Assembly (NCBI GenBank): GCA_016784965.1
Contig: JADHTQ010000019.1
Span: 1-64,000, forward strand
DNA: 64,000 bases
Direction of reading: 5' to 3'
DNA from: Bacteriovoracaceae bacterium
GTDB taxonomy: Bacteria; Bdellovibrionota; Bacteriovoracia; Bacteriovoracales; Bacteriovoracaceae
Made by a program: the position numbers and the translations under genes
Shown here: positions 40,680 to 50,618 of the stretch, piece by piece
How the letters are laid out: each line of letters opens with the position of its first letter
Numbering within the stretch: position 1 is the stretch's first letter
The notes under the pieces: generated by a model
Told to the model about the DNA's origin: nothing
The model's database searches: none
Seen by the model: only the letters and a program-made list of their open reading frames with translations

Positions 40680-41531
40680 ATGAAGAAACTATTGTTGTTT
40701 ACACTCACTACGTTATTTCTAACGTCTAGCTTTGCATTTGCAAACACCGTTGAAGAAGCCGACGAACTACTCAGCAGACGCGGAGAAGGCGTGGAGCTTG
40801 CTGCCCAAGCTGCTGATATTTATGAAGCATTAGCTCAGCAAGAAACTGATGTACTTAAAAAGGCAGACCTATACATCTCTATGTCAGATGCTGTTTATTT
40901 TGTCGGAACAAGAACTGCCGATGAGCCTCAAGAAGCAAAACTTGCAGTATTTCAAAGAGGAATGGACGCAGCCAAAGAAGCATTTGCTCTTTTAGAACTA
41001 GAGCCTGGTGTTGCAAAGCTTGAAGAATATAAAACGCCACTATCTAGGGCCAATTATTTTTTCTCTGCAAACCTTGGGAAATGGGGTGAAACCAAAGGTA
41101 TCCTCGTTTCTTTAGGACAATGGCCAACACTTAAAAAACATCTAAACTACATGATTGCTCTTGATGAGACAGTTGAAAGTTATGGTGTTTATCGCGTATT
41201 AGGCCGTGCTTATATGAAAATACCTTTTGAGTCTAATCAACAAGGCTTAGATTACATGAAAAAAGCTTATGACAACACACTTGTTACAGTTTCTGACATC
41301 ACTCTAAGTAAAAACAGCACAACTGTTGTATACTACCTAGACCTATTAATGAAGCTTGGTAACGATGATGAAACGTTTTGTGAAGTATTTGAAAGCTTTT
41401 CTGACTTAGTAGACGGTGGCGAGGAACTATTACAGCTTTATGCTCCTGATCGTCTTCCAGAAACTAAAAAAGATGTTAATGATTTTGTTGGTAACGATAC
41501 AGTTTTAGAGTACTTTGACGAAAATTGTTAA
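40680..41531 (+). CDS. Periplasmic helical-repeat protein (TatT-like), 283 aa
   Basis: A signal peptide (KKLLLFTLTTLFLTSSFAFA) precedes an all-helical chain with TPR-like spacing (EEADELLSRRGEGVELAAQ, AADIYEALAQQETDVLKK, ESYGVYRVLGRAYMKIPFES). The GVYRVLGRAYMKIP stretch resembles the TatT/TRAP-associated helical family. Ribosome site GAAGGAG. A terminator-like hairpin separates it from the next gene, an outer-membrane barrel. A periplasmic binding or scaffolding role is likely. Confidence 0.75.
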   Translation: MKKLLLFTLTTLFLTSSFAFANTVEEADELLSRRGEGVELAAQAADIYEALAQQETDVLKKADLYISMSDAVYFVGTRTADEPQEAKLAVFQRGMDAAKEAFALLELEPGVAKLEEYKTPLSRANYFFSANLGKWGETKGILVSLGQWPTLKKHLNYMIALDETVESYGVYRVLGRAYMKIPFESNQQGLDYMKKAYDNTLVTVSDITLSKNSTTVVYYLDLLMKLGNDDETFCEVFESFSDLVDGGEELLQLYAPDRLPETKKDVNDFVGNDTVLEYFDENC

Positions 41532-41563
41532 TTATAAAATATATTGAATTAATATTTTTTAAG

Positions 41564-41596
41564 TACCCCCCTGGGAATTCAGGGGGGGTAACTTTT
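41564..41596 (+). terminator. Terminator or attenuator hairpin
   Basis: TACCCCCCTG (41564-41573) pairs with CAGGGGGGGTA (41580-41590), followed by ACTTTTT. It lies between the helical-repeat gene and the barrel gene whose start is only 14 bases on, so partial read-through may set the ratio of the two. Confidence 0.7.
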
Positions 41597-41609
41597 TGCA
41601 GGAGTTGTT

Positions 41610-42863
41610 ATGCCAAACACATTAAAAACTGTTTTCATATTGTGTATTGCCCTAAATTCAGCGGTTTTTGCTGGTGCTCTAAAGCCACCATTTTCTTTCC
41701 CCTCTGCCAAGGTTCTCCCAAAAGGAGTCAGAAACCTCAGCTATAAGGGACTGATGATAAATGCAAATACCAAATTTAACAACTCTGGACAAAGAGTTAC
41801 TGTTGGTGATCCATTTAACAAACGAATTACCTTCCAAGACATACTCGATGGAAAAGACAGCTATGTCGACAAAGCTGGCATCAAGCAGATGATGCACTCA
41901 ATTGGGGCCAGCGAACAAGACATGATTGCTCGAACTACAGGCCAGGTAAACATTGTGGCCGATGCACACATCCCTGTATTTGCTTATGGCCTGGGGAAAC
42001 GTTTGACAGTTGCAATTGCGATTCCTGTTGTCCACTCCAGCACCAATATTGACGTTGGAAATGTGCAGGCAAACCAAAATTTTATCAACGGCTTTAGAAA
42101 GGCCCTTAAAGACAAGGGTGCAGATGATAAAGTCGTAGAGTTTAACAAAAAAATGATTGATCCCATTTCAGAAAAAGTTAAAGAGGACAATTACCTCCAA
42201 ATGAACAATGAAAATAAAACCTTGCTTGGCGATATTAAACTTGTTAGTAAATACAATTTTTTTGAAAACGAAACGAATCGCCTAACGCTAAGCTTAGATA
42301 TATCGCTACCTACTGGTAAGCAAGCAGATGTTAACAAAGTTGTTGACATAAGTGGTGGAGATGGACAAACTGATGTTGGATTTGGACTCGCCCACGATTT
42401 GCAAGTTTTAAATATCTTAACCCTCTCATATGCAGCAGCTTATACTTTTCAATTTGCAGATCACACTGCCAAAAGAATTCCTACAAAAAGCACCAGCAGC
42501 CTATCACCCGACATAGATGATAATACATGGCGAGACTTGGGAGATAACTTCTTGATCCATCTTGCAACGAAGTTTCACTATCAAGGATTCCATTTTGATA
42601 CTGCCTATAGTTTTCAATATAAAGAAAGGGACGTATACGCAGGTAATAAATATGAAAAAGAGCGCTACGAGTGGTCCAGCAAAGACACAAGACAAAACAT
42701 GCACACAATTCAAGTTAGTCTTGGATACGACACCATAACACTTTATAAAAAGAAGCAGTTTGCTGCTCCTCTAAGTGTAACTCTCAACCATACTAGGGTT
42801 GTTGCCGGAAAAAATGTAGTAAATGATCCGCTAACGTCTTTAGATTTTTCAATGTTCTTTTAA
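41610..42863 (+). CDS. Outer-membrane beta-barrel candidate, 417 aa
   Basis: A signal peptide (about 1-22, ending SAVFAG) and a chain of amphipathic strands typical of larger barrels follow: GLGKRLTVAIAIPVVHSST, LTLSLDISLPTGKQADV, GGDGQTDVGFGLAHDLQVLN, FHFDTAYSFQYKERD. It ends in SLDFSMFF with terminal Phe. The LPTGKQ/DVGFGLA pattern resembles MetA-pathway/transporter-like barrels. Ribosome site CAGGAG. A lipoprotein gene starts 15 bases after the stop and is probably co-transcribed. Confidence 0.75.
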   Translation: MPNTLKTVFILCIALNSAVFAGALKPPFSFPSAKVLPKGVRNLSYKGLMINANTKFNNSGQRVTVGDPFNKRITFQDILDGKDSYVDKAGIKQMMHSIGASEQDMIARTTGQVNIVADAHIPVFAYGLGKRLTVAIAIPVVHSSTNIDVGNVQANQNFINGFRKALKDKGADDKVVEFNKKMIDPISEKVKEDNYLQMNNENKTLLGDIKLVSKYNFFENETNRLTLSLDISLPTGKQADVNKVVDISGGDGQTDVGFGLAHDLQVLNILTLSYAAAYTFQFADHTAKRIPTKSTSSLSPDIDDNTWRDLGDNFLIHLATKFHYQGFHFDTAYSFQYKERDVYAGNKYEKERYEWSSKDTRQNMHTIQVSLGYDTITLYKKKQFAAPLSVTLNHTRVVAGKNVVNDPLTSLDFSMFF

Positions 42864-42878
42864 TGATTTGGAGTATTA

Positions 42879-44024
42879 ATGAAAACTATAAAATTATTTA
42901 ATACCACTTTTTTGTTTGTTATACTTTTGCTTGCATCTTGTTCTCGGCAAGCTGATCTACTACAAGCAGATAAACATATATTTCCAGCTCCTACCTTTAT
43001 GGAGCTAAATGCTGAAAATCCAAGTGCCCCCATCCAATCTAAGATGCGTGGCGCGACCATCTTGGTTTTCCCTAACGAAGATGAAGTCGAAGAATACAGC
43101 TACATTTCAAAAGAGAGTGAAATCGGCGGTGCCAGCGACTTCGAACTGGTTACAAATCAGCTTTCATATAAGGATAAAATCCCAAGCCTAATAAAAAAAG
43201 ACCTAAGCGGTGGCAAAAAAATAGAAACCATGGCATTCATCATCTTTGCAACAGGATCAGTTAGAGATGATCTCTATGTAAAAATGCATGAAAACGATAA
43301 AAAGATGGATCTTCTTGATAAAAAATTAGAGCCGATTTTAAAAAAATATGTGTGTTACAATCCAGTAGCTGGCAGAAGACGCAGTTACACATGTTCATAC
43401 AAAGAAGTCGAATCAACCACTGGGCCAGTCATTGCTAAAAGTTGTCGAAGTCTTAAAAAGCTCACATTCACTGACTTTAATAGCGAACAAAAAACTACCT
43501 TCAAAGAAGATCTGAAGGTCTGTAATAAAATAAAGGCCGATAAAGAACAGATTAAAAAACAAAATAACTTGTACAGTGAAATTAGAGATAAGGCCAAAGG
43601 TCTAGTAGTAGACATTCTAGACACTCTAGGAAAAATCACCAACCTCTCCCACTTTAGTCCAGTTATTGGCCTTTCAGATGGCGACGATGAATCAAAGCGC
43701 TCAATCTTAAAACTAAGTGAAAAAAGAGACTCTATTGACCAGTTAAAACTATTTGTAGATTTTGGTCTATCAGGAGCAAACTCTGGCACCCAAGAGTACA
43801 GCTTGCAAAATGGTAAAATTGCCAACTTAGTATTTTTCAAAAATGAAAATAACGTTTACAAATTAGAATTTTCTATTGTCACCGAAAACTTCACCATCGA
43901 TGCCGACATGGCAATGTCAGATCATCGAGATTTTGATGTGCGCTTTGCAGGTAGCACAGAAGTTCACTACAACGATGGCACCCTAAGAAAAGGCCTAATC
44001 AAATTCGAACTGAACCACCTCTAG
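42879..44024 (+). CDS. Lipoprotein of unknown function, 381 aa
   Basis: The lipoprotein signal FLFVILLLASCS has lipobox LASC. An N-terminal stretch near residues 45-125 looks like a mixed fold. Residues about 130-240 are helical and Lys-rich (SCRSLKKLTFTDFNSEQK, LKVCNKIKADKEQIKKQ) with four Cys. The last 120 residues are beta-rich (LKLFVDFGLSGANSGTQEYS). It directly follows the barrel gene, so it may be the barrel's lipoprotein partner (inference). Confidence 0.75.
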   Translation: MKTIKLFNTTFLFVILLLASCSRQADLLQADKHIFPAPTFMELNAENPSAPIQSKMRGATILVFPNEDEVEEYSYISKESEIGGASDFELVTNQLSYKDKIPSLIKKDLSGGKKIETMAFIIFATGSVRDDLYVKMHENDKKMDLLDKKLEPILKKYVCYNPVAGRRRSYTCSYKEVESTTGPVIAKSCRSLKKLTFTDFNSEQKTTFKEDLKVCNKIKADKEQIKKQNNLYSEIRDKAKGLVVDILDTLGKITNLSHFSPVIGLSDGDDESKRSILKLSEKRDSIDQLKLFVDFGLSGANSGTQEYSLQNGKIANLVFFKNENNVYKLEFSIVTENFTIDADMAMSDHRDFDVRFAGSTEVHYNDGTLRKGLIKFELNHL

Positions 44025-44049
44025 TAAAGGGTATTAAAATCGACAATAC

Positions 44050-44072
44050 AAGTATTAAAAACGCAAATACTT
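44050..44072. terminator. Possible bidirectional terminator hairpin
   Basis: AAGTATT (44050-44056) pairs with AATACTT (44066-44072) with a nine-base loop, between converging genes. The stem is AT-rich and the T-run poor, so support is weak. Confidence 0.3.
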
Positions 44073-44074
44073 GG

Positions 44075-44662
44075 CTACCTTTTAAAAGTTAGAGAATACT
44101 TTTTTCTGTTTTCTGGAACACTTCTATTCCAAATCTTTATAATCTTTCCACTATCCGAGTCTACAAGCGCATTATATGAGCTGCGATACCCATCACTAAC
44201 AAAAAAGCTTACTTCTACAACCTCTACAAATTTAGCAGTGTTTTTACTTGTAACTTCAATCAAACTCTCGATGTTTTTAATTTTCACTTTAGTATCTTCT
44301 CTTTGAAACCGTTTGAGTTCTTTGTGAAGTTTGTCCTTCCATTTTGGATCTTCTTCATTCATCATCTGAAGTGAGCCTACGTCATATGAATTATAAAATG
44401 CCCCAGTTAAACGCCTTGTTGGAGGCAAGGGCATACCTTTTGATATGATTTCTGGTGACTTGATTTGCTTTTTGGGAGCAATCTTAAATCCTTTATCGGG
44501 TATCGGTTGCTGTTTTGGTGTTGGTTTTAGTGTTGGCCTTATTGATGCCGTTTCTCTTTTGGTTGGACCTTTTTGAGTTTCAAATTTGTTCAAATATTGC
44601 CAGTACAGCACACTGCCAATTACAGCAAATAAAAATGTCGCAATCAACGTCTTTTTTTTCAT
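44075..44662 (-). CDS. Anchored periplasmic protein with Pro/Lys-rich linker, 195 aa
   Basis: A single N-terminal helix (KKTLIATFLFAVIGSVLYW) without a cleavage site suggests an inner-membrane anchor. A Pro/Lys/Thr-rich linker (about 33-80) is followed by a small mixed domain (RLTGAFYNSYDVGSLQMMNE, KFVEVVEVSFFVSDGYRS, ALVDSDSGKIIKIWNRSVPE) that resembles a PepSY-like fold by its DSDSGKIIKIW ending. It starts eight bases after the M36-like metallopeptidase gene. PepSY-type domains often inhibit or chaperone such peptidases, so it may control its neighbour (inference). Confidence 0.7.
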   Translation of the reverse strand: MKKKTLIATFLFAVIGSVLYWQYLNKFETQKGPTKRETASIRPTLKPTPKQQPIPDKGFKIAPKKQIKSPEIISKGMPLPPTRRLTGAFYNSYDVGSLQMMNEEDPKWKDKLHKELKRFQREDTKVKIKNIESLIEVTSKNTAKFVEVVEVSFFVSDGYRSSYNALVDSDSGKIIKIWNRSVPENRKKYSLTFKR

Positions 44663-44669
44663 ATTCTAC

Positions 44670-47120
44670 TCAATCAATGACTATAAATTGATGGTGGAGA
44701 ATTTTAAACGGTTTGGGTCCACTATATTCATAGTCTAAATAGTCATCTGTATCTGCTGGGTCGCTGTAACAATCAGAGCAGTTACTAAACCGCACTCTGA
44801 AGCGACAGTTAAATGTTGTTCCCGGGGGTATCCAAGGGCTAACTTCAAAAAATATTAGGTTTGAGTGATGAAAGTCTGGGGCACCAGTTGATGTTGCTAA
44901 GGTTTCTCCCCAGGTTTTAAGAGGCTCAATTTTTGAAAAGAAAGAGTGATCAGCTCCGGGGATGGCACGGATAAAGCATGATTTTGTATCTTTAGTGCCG
45001 TCTGGGTTTAATCCCCCTAAGCAATTCATTTTCTCCAACATGATCTTTTCTCTAAAAACCTCTTGTGATGCCCACCTTGTCGAGTTGGCTTCATTAACCT
45101 GAACCATACAGATGGGATACAGAGGATCTTTAACATCATTTACATCACCAGTTTCACTTAACCCATTGTTTTGAGCAATATAATTACAATCACCCGGAGT
45201 CAAAGATGGTACACTCTCGCCCGCTACATTTGCGGCACCGGCTGAATCCAGGGGAAATTGATCAGCAAAGGTATTACAAGGCATTCCATTTTTAAAGTGA
45301 TCCCAATCGTTGGCCAAAACCTGCACACCTCCCAGTGTAGTGTTAGAGCTATTGTACAAGTTAAGACTGATCCCGATAAACTCCCCGGGGCTAATTTGTG
45401 AGTTGCCGTTGTTGTATGGTAAATCATTTTCAATCTGTGGTGATATACCTGTTATCACACCATCTCTAATCAAACTACCTAGTGCCTCTTTCATGTTTTT
45501 GCGATTATCAAAAATATAAATTTCAGAAGTGCTAGCTCCTTGAGCTAGCTGAATAAAGTCCTTGGAAACCAAAACAGTATGCAGGCGATTTGCAGTCAAA
45601 ACAGGGGTACTGGTTCCCGTGTGACCAGTGGTTTTGTCATTGCCATTTTCATTATATGATTTAAACAAAAGCAGGCCATACTGGTCTAGTAACTTCTCGA
45701 TATTATCGATTGGGTAGCTTGTGCCATTACACCTTGAGCCTTGATTGAAAACTAAAAAGAGGTACTTGGCAAACTTTTGAAAAAAGTTTCTGTAGGTTAT
45801 CTGGTTTACTTTTAAAATCCACTCCCTAGCATGCACCTCATTTAAGTTCACTGGATACTCACCAGCTGCAGTATAATCACTTCCCTTGGCGGTTAGGTCG
45901 CCAAGTTCAGCAAATGTTTCTGCCAAAAGGTTTACAACATAGGTGACGGCCAAATTGTGATTAGTTGTACTATCTGTAGAAAAATTGCAGGTGCTCTCTA
46001 AATCCATAGTTAGGGCGACTAAGTAATGTGAGACGATCTGTCCTGCCGCATGCACATCTTCTGTGTTACTAGTAGGATCGTTGGCATCATAGTTAACATA
46101 TCTGGGATATGAAAGCCTCGCATCGGGAGCCGTTGATATGCCAGTAGCATGAATGGGGTCATCTTCACTCATGGGTCTTGATAAAGAATTGAACCTACCA
46201 AGAGCCCACTCTCCAAAATGAGTCCTCCCATTTACAAAATAACTAAAGTAATCCGAGACACCTTCACCAATTGCATGTGCTTCATCGTAAAACAAAGTGC
46301 CCAGATCAACCCTGTTATCCTGTGCTAAGTTTGATGCCACATTCCTTAAATTTAACATAGTTTGGATAATTGCATGACCAACTTCATGATAAATAACTGA
46401 TGGATCCTGTACCCACCACATATTAGAATATTGTGAATCATAACCAAAACAAAGCGCAAACTTCGACGGTGAAAAGTAAGCGTTATCTTTGGCATCACAA
46501 TGAGAAAATACTCTTAAATTTTTATCGCTGTCACTCCACCAATTCTTCTCACCGCTAATTAGAGTTGCAGGAATTGCTGTTTTATAATTCATACCTGCAG
46601 GTGCTGTTGGCTGGGCCATTAAATATAGATCATTCATATTATTTACAAACTTAGAGACGACCCGGTCCATATGATAATAGGTATTCACCTGCCAAAACTC
46701 TGTCGTGGATGGCTCATAAGTCCACCTGCCTCCCACTGAGCTAATTTTTGTGGCATACTCATTTTGCAGAATTGAAAAACATTCACGATTTATTGAGGCA
46801 TATGTACAGTTGGTATCACTTGGATTTTCTATGCATACCCGCTGACTTGGTAAAATTGCACAACCGCCCTCAAGAAATTGTCCTTTGGTAATGTCATAGG
46901 GATCAACCGAAAGCAACCTAGACAAATTATAAGTGCGACTCAAGCTCGCTTTGCCTGTTAAAATAATAGGATTATCTAGAATGACACGGCTTTGTCCTAG
47001 ACCGATATCATCACCTGAATTCAAATACTCCTGGACGTCTGTGCGAGGGCTAAGGTTGCTCCCCATATCACAGGCAGATAGTAAAAATAAAATGCTCAAC
47101 ATACGTACAATTTTTTTCAT
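44670..47120 (-). CDS. Lipoprotein metallopeptidase, fungalysin/M36-like, 816 aa
   Basis: Signal KIVRMLSILFLLSACD with lipobox LSAC. The zinc site IYHEVGHAIIQTM (HExxH, about 245-249) and GEGVSDYFSYF about 40 residues later (third ligand Glu) match the gluzincin pattern of M36 fungalysins (HExxH and GExxSD). The C-terminal 350 residues are beta-rich with many Cys and two long Ser/Asn-rich loops, probably substrate or surface modules. Chosen start is the ATG at 47120 rather than a TTG three bases earlier. Likely an envelope-anchored or surface protease. The small PepSY-like gene follows. Confidence 0.8.
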   Translation of the reverse strand: MKKIVRMLSILFLLSACDMGSNLSPRTDVQEYLNSGDDIGLGQSRVILDNPIILTGKASLSRTYNLSRLLSVDPYDITKGQFLEGGCAILPSQRVCIENPSDTNCTYASINRECFSILQNEYATKISSVGGRWTYEPSTTEFWQVNTYYHMDRVVSKFVNNMNDLYLMAQPTAPAGMNYKTAIPATLISGEKNWWSDSDKNLRVFSHCDAKDNAYFSPSKFALCFGYDSQYSNMWWVQDPSVIYHEVGHAIIQTMLNLRNVASNLAQDNRVDLGTLFYDEAHAIGEGVSDYFSYFVNGRTHFGEWALGRFNSLSRPMSEDDPIHATGISTAPDARLSYPRYVNYDANDPTSNTEDVHAAGQIVSHYLVALTMDLESTCNFSTDSTTNHNLAVTYVVNLLAETFAELGDLTAKGSDYTAAGEYPVNLNEVHAREWILKVNQITYRNFFQKFAKYLFLVFNQGSRCNGTSYPIDNIEKLLDQYGLLLFKSYNENGNDKTTGHTGTSTPVLTANRLHTVLVSKDFIQLAQGASTSEIYIFDNRKNMKEALGSLIRDGVITGISPQIENDLPYNNGNSQISPGEFIGISLNLYNSSNTTLGGVQVLANDWDHFKNGMPCNTFADQFPLDSAGAANVAGESVPSLTPGDCNYIAQNNGLSETGDVNDVKDPLYPICMVQVNEANSTRWASQEVFREKIMLEKMNCLGGLNPDGTKDTKSCFIRAIPGADHSFFSKIEPLKTWGETLATSTGAPDFHHSNLIFFEVSPWIPPGTTFNCRFRVRFSNCSDCYSDPADTDDYLDYEYSGPKPFKILHHQFIVID

Positions 47121-47142
47121 CAATAATTTATTCCTTCATCGC

Positions 47143-50100
47143 TTAACGTCCCATAGAGTTGTTGTACATGCCTTGGTTCAACATATTCATATAATCACCA
47201 CTTCCACCGGGCATCATCATCTGTCTTCCAGAACCTGCTCTGCCACTACAGTAAGTTTGTTTTCCCTCGCCTACTTTTGACCAGGGGTTATCAATAGCTT
47301 GTTTTGATTTTGTTTTTGCTAAAATCCTTTTTACATGGTTGTTTATAATCCGAGACCTCTTGGCCTTAGAGTCAATTTTTTCATCCTCAAGATCAATATC
47401 ACAATCACCTTTACACGTTTTAGAACTTACCTCTTCATCTACTTTAATAAACTGACAAATGTCATCTGTGTCATTAACCTTTTTCTTCAAATCATCTAAA
47501 GCATCTTGTTGATCTTTTATTTTCTTTGCGTCACCTGTAGGGTTACCAATGCTTGCCTGCGCACTTGCTATAATGCTGTTTTGTTCAACTATCTTTTCAT
47601 TACGCTCTATTTGCGCTGTCTCAATTTTTCTAATCTCCTTTTCCTGTGCTTCTATCCTTATCTCAAGTTTAGCAATCTCTGGATTTGGAGGTGTAAGTGC
47701 TTTTTTTTGCTTCTTTAGATCAACTAGCTTCCGGTTATCCTCTTTTAATATTTGCTCTGCTCTTTTTATTGCATTTTGCAAATTTTTCTTTTCCCTTTCA
47801 GCCGCTTCTTTTTTGTCAACAACATCTCTCTGAAACCCATTTAGTTCTCCGCCCAACTCTTTGACCTTATCACCAATCTTTTTTATCAACTTCTTTTTGT
47901 AAATGTCATCAAACTCTGGAATTTTTTCCAATTGCTTAGCAACTTTTTCTTTAACTTCATCATCAGAGATCCCTTCCACTGAACTTGTAAGCTCTGCTTT
48001 AACTGAACCCCAATCGTCATTATCCTTACACATCTTTAAAAGCGGATACTTTTTACTCTCATCACCATCCATCTCATCTTCTTGCTCGCCTATAGTTCTA
48101 CAAAGACTTTCATATTCACGCAAGTTCCCCATCACACTGGGATTAAGCTGTCCTGCAATCGCCATGGCTTCACCAGTTAGTGTGCTCGCTGAATAATCGC
48201 CATCACACCCAGGTCCAGGTCCCCTAGGCCCTAGCCCACCATACTTAGAACAAAACTCCTGTACTTTTGCTTGCCCCTCTTTCTCTGCCTGATTTTGTGC
48301 TTGTTTCATGGCAGCCATATCACTATTAAACTTAGTAGCAGTAGCTTGACATTTTTCAAACAAGCGCACCCACTTTTTCCGGTTATTTTTCATAACCTTT
48401 TTTTGCTTTTTGATATAGGCGCCAACTGCTGAGTTAATGTCTTCCTTTTGTGCTTGTAGCATTGCTTGAAGTTTTTTAACTTGCTTGGGGAAGCTGCCTG
48501 AACTACTTTGGTTTAAAAGTGCTGCTAAGTTGCCTGCTCCAAGAAGCTCTACGCCATGCTTGCCTGACTTTGCCAGCTCTGGCATTTTCACAAAGAGGTT
48601 TTCTTTAAGAGAATATGCGGAGTTTGGAAAATATTTTTTGAACCACTCCATATCTGCAAACACTTGATTTTTAATTTGTTTCAGGTAGAGCTCTTGAGAC
48701 GTTATCAGGTCTCTAACATTTTTGTTAAAAGCGTGTGCTCTGACTTTGATATTTTGCTCGCGATCTTTAACTAATGATCTGGCCCTAGCCACACATGACT
48801 CAATATTGTTAGCACACGTTACAGCTGCCTTAAGACAGAAGTTTTTGCTGGTTGGCTCCAGAGCATCCTTTCCGTTACAGCTGCTTGATGAGTCAACTGC
48901 TCGATCTCCACAGTTTAGAATATCATTTTTAATGTCACGGACGAGATCTGTAGAGAAGTTTCTCTCGGCTTCTTTGATCTCTGCAATATATTTTTTTGCT
49001 TCTGCAACTTCTTGTTTAACAGATCTGCCCAGTGGGCTTAATAAACTATTCTCTTGATACTTTTTTTCACAGCGCTTGATAGTTTTGCGATAGAGAGTAT
49101 TGGGATTCATGGTCTTATTGCCAGTAGAGGTGTCAAGTGTGATGATGATAGCATTATTGAACTTTTTATCTAGAGCCGCTATAGATTGAATCTTTTTATC
49201 GATGTATGCCTGTGACTCTAAAATTGCTTGCAAGGCCTTGCGATAAGCTCGAACCGTTGTTCCCCGCTTTACTCCTTTTTGTCTCAGTCCACCTAAAACG
49301 TCCTTATTAGTCAGTCCAAGCCCTCCGGAAGCAGTCACACAATTATTGACAAAACTTTGCTTAAAAAAATAGGTCGCCTTTTTTTCAAACTTACTGATAT
49401 TGCTGTTGAAGTGTTTATCAAATTCAGGAATTAGTGATTTATTAAGACCCAGTTGAGTAAACTTCTTTTGCGACCGACCTTTTATTTCTTCTAAATCAGC
49501 TCTTTTTCTTTTGATGATCTCACCCATTGATCTAAACTTGGTCAACCCCCCACTGGTAAGATGCCCCAAGACACCCTTGTCTAGGCTATCAATTCCAGTT
49601 TTTGCAATTTTATTTTGCAACCTCTTGATCTGTGTATTGATTCCCCTTTCTATGTGTTTTTTATCATGCAGGAGGTTTTGAGCACTTTTTCCTAGTGATT
49701 TATTGCCTTCAGTTAAGGTGTTAACCACAGTCCTAAGTCCATCTTGCGCGCGAAACGAAACTGAAGAGAGTGCCTGTTTACAAGCATCATCCTGAAAGTA
49801 CTTATTGACGTCTCTAGACTTGTTGGAAGTTGTACCTCCATCGAGGTCACCGCTGATATCATCCATCTCTGAAATAATTGCTTGATTTTGCGCTTTAAAA
49901 AGCTGCATCTTTTTATTCATTTCAGTGATTTTATTTTCTAGAAAATTTAGTTTATCCTGGATCTGTGTCATTAAACGATCATTGGCTTTATGCAAACACT
50001 GGAGACCAACTGGAGTTTGGGTATTTTGTGCTAAACTCGTTGCATCTTCATAGAAGTTTTTGTTGGTGTTTGCTAGTTTCATGTATGAGTATACTTTTTG

Positions 50101-50433
50101 CAAGCCCCCCATGTCCCCAGGGGCCAAAGTAGAACAAGCTGTCTCATTAAAGGCAGACCTTCTAAGTGGTACTTTACAATGAGGAAAATACATCGCAGGC
50201 ATAACTTTTGGTGAAAGTGCTTGCATTTCAGCAGGACTCAGTTGCTGATTCATGGCATTCATCTGTGCATTCATCGATTGCATCATTTGACCTGTTTGGT
50301 TTATAGAGGTTGCAAGCTGGTTCACAACAGCTCCCATTTGGTCGTTGGCGTAAGCTAAGGGATGAATAACTAGTGAAATACAGATAACTTCAATCAAAAT
50401 CGTCTTCAGTAGTGGCCCAGTTTTATTTCTCAT
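47143..50433 (-). CDS. Very large secreted helical/coiled-coil protein, 1096 aa
   Basis: The ATG at 50433 follows a purine-rich GAGAG site; a signal peptide (LKTILIEVICISLVIHPLAYA) follows. Residues 30-70 are Gln/Met/Asn-rich. Most of the rest is long helices with Lys/Glu/Gln heptads, strongest at about 870-960 (KEAAEREKKNLQNAIKRAE, EIAKLEIRIEAQEKEIRKIE). Cys are scattered in pairs, and the C-terminus is Gly/Met-rich. I recognise no catalytic motif. It lies 22 bases before the metallopeptidase gene, so the two are likely one operon and the protein may be its structural partner or substrate. Confidence 0.75.
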   Translation of the reverse strand: MRNKTGPLLKTILIEVICISLVIHPLAYANDQMGAVVNQLATSINQTGQMMQSMNAQMNAMNQQLSPAEMQALSPKVMPAMYFPHCKVPLRRSAFNETACSTLAPGDMGGLQKVYSYMKLANTNKNFYEDATSLAQNTQTPVGLQCLHKANDRLMTQIQDKLNFLENKITEMNKKMQLFKAQNQAIISEMDDISGDLDGGTTSNKSRDVNKYFQDDACKQALSSVSFRAQDGLRTVVNTLTEGNKSLGKSAQNLLHDKKHIERGINTQIKRLQNKIAKTGIDSLDKGVLGHLTSGGLTKFRSMGEIIKRKRADLEEIKGRSQKKFTQLGLNKSLIPEFDKHFNSNISKFEKKATYFFKQSFVNNCVTASGGLGLTNKDVLGGLRQKGVKRGTTVRAYRKALQAILESQAYIDKKIQSIAALDKKFNNAIIITLDTSTGNKTMNPNTLYRKTIKRCEKKYQENSLLSPLGRSVKQEVAEAKKYIAEIKEAERNFSTDLVRDIKNDILNCGDRAVDSSSSCNGKDALEPTSKNFCLKAAVTCANNIESCVARARSLVKDREQNIKVRAHAFNKNVRDLITSQELYLKQIKNQVFADMEWFKKYFPNSAYSLKENLFVKMPELAKSGKHGVELLGAGNLAALLNQSSSGSFPKQVKKLQAMLQAQKEDINSAVGAYIKKQKKVMKNNRKKWVRLFEKCQATATKFNSDMAAMKQAQNQAEKEGQAKVQEFCSKYGGLGPRGPGPGCDGDYSASTLTGEAMAIAGQLNPSVMGNLREYESLCRTIGEQEDEMDGDESKKYPLLKMCKDNDDWGSVKAELTSSVEGISDDEVKEKVAKQLEKIPEFDDIYKKKLIKKIGDKVKELGGELNGFQRDVVDKKEAAEREKKNLQNAIKRAEQILKEDNRKLVDLKKQKKALTPPNPEIAKLEIRIEAQEKEIRKIETAQIERNEKIVEQNSIIASAQASIGNPTGDAKKIKDQQDALDDLKKKVNDTDDICQFIKVDEEVSSKTCKGDCDIDLEDEKIDSKAKRSRIINNHVKRILAKTKSKQAIDNPWSKVGEGKQTYCSGRAGSGRQMMMPGGSGDYMNMLNQGMYNNSMGR

Positions 50434-50618
50434 TTTCTCTCTACTCTCTTTTTTTAGTGAACACATCAATTTATCGGTGCTTTTGTTAATAAAATTAAGT
50501 TACTATGCACTATGCTTTGATTTTAATACCCGACCATATTAGTCGCAACAATTGATTAAATTAAAGATATGCCTTTGGCATAATTTGAAGAAGTTGTACA
50601 ATAATATTGAGGCTTTAT

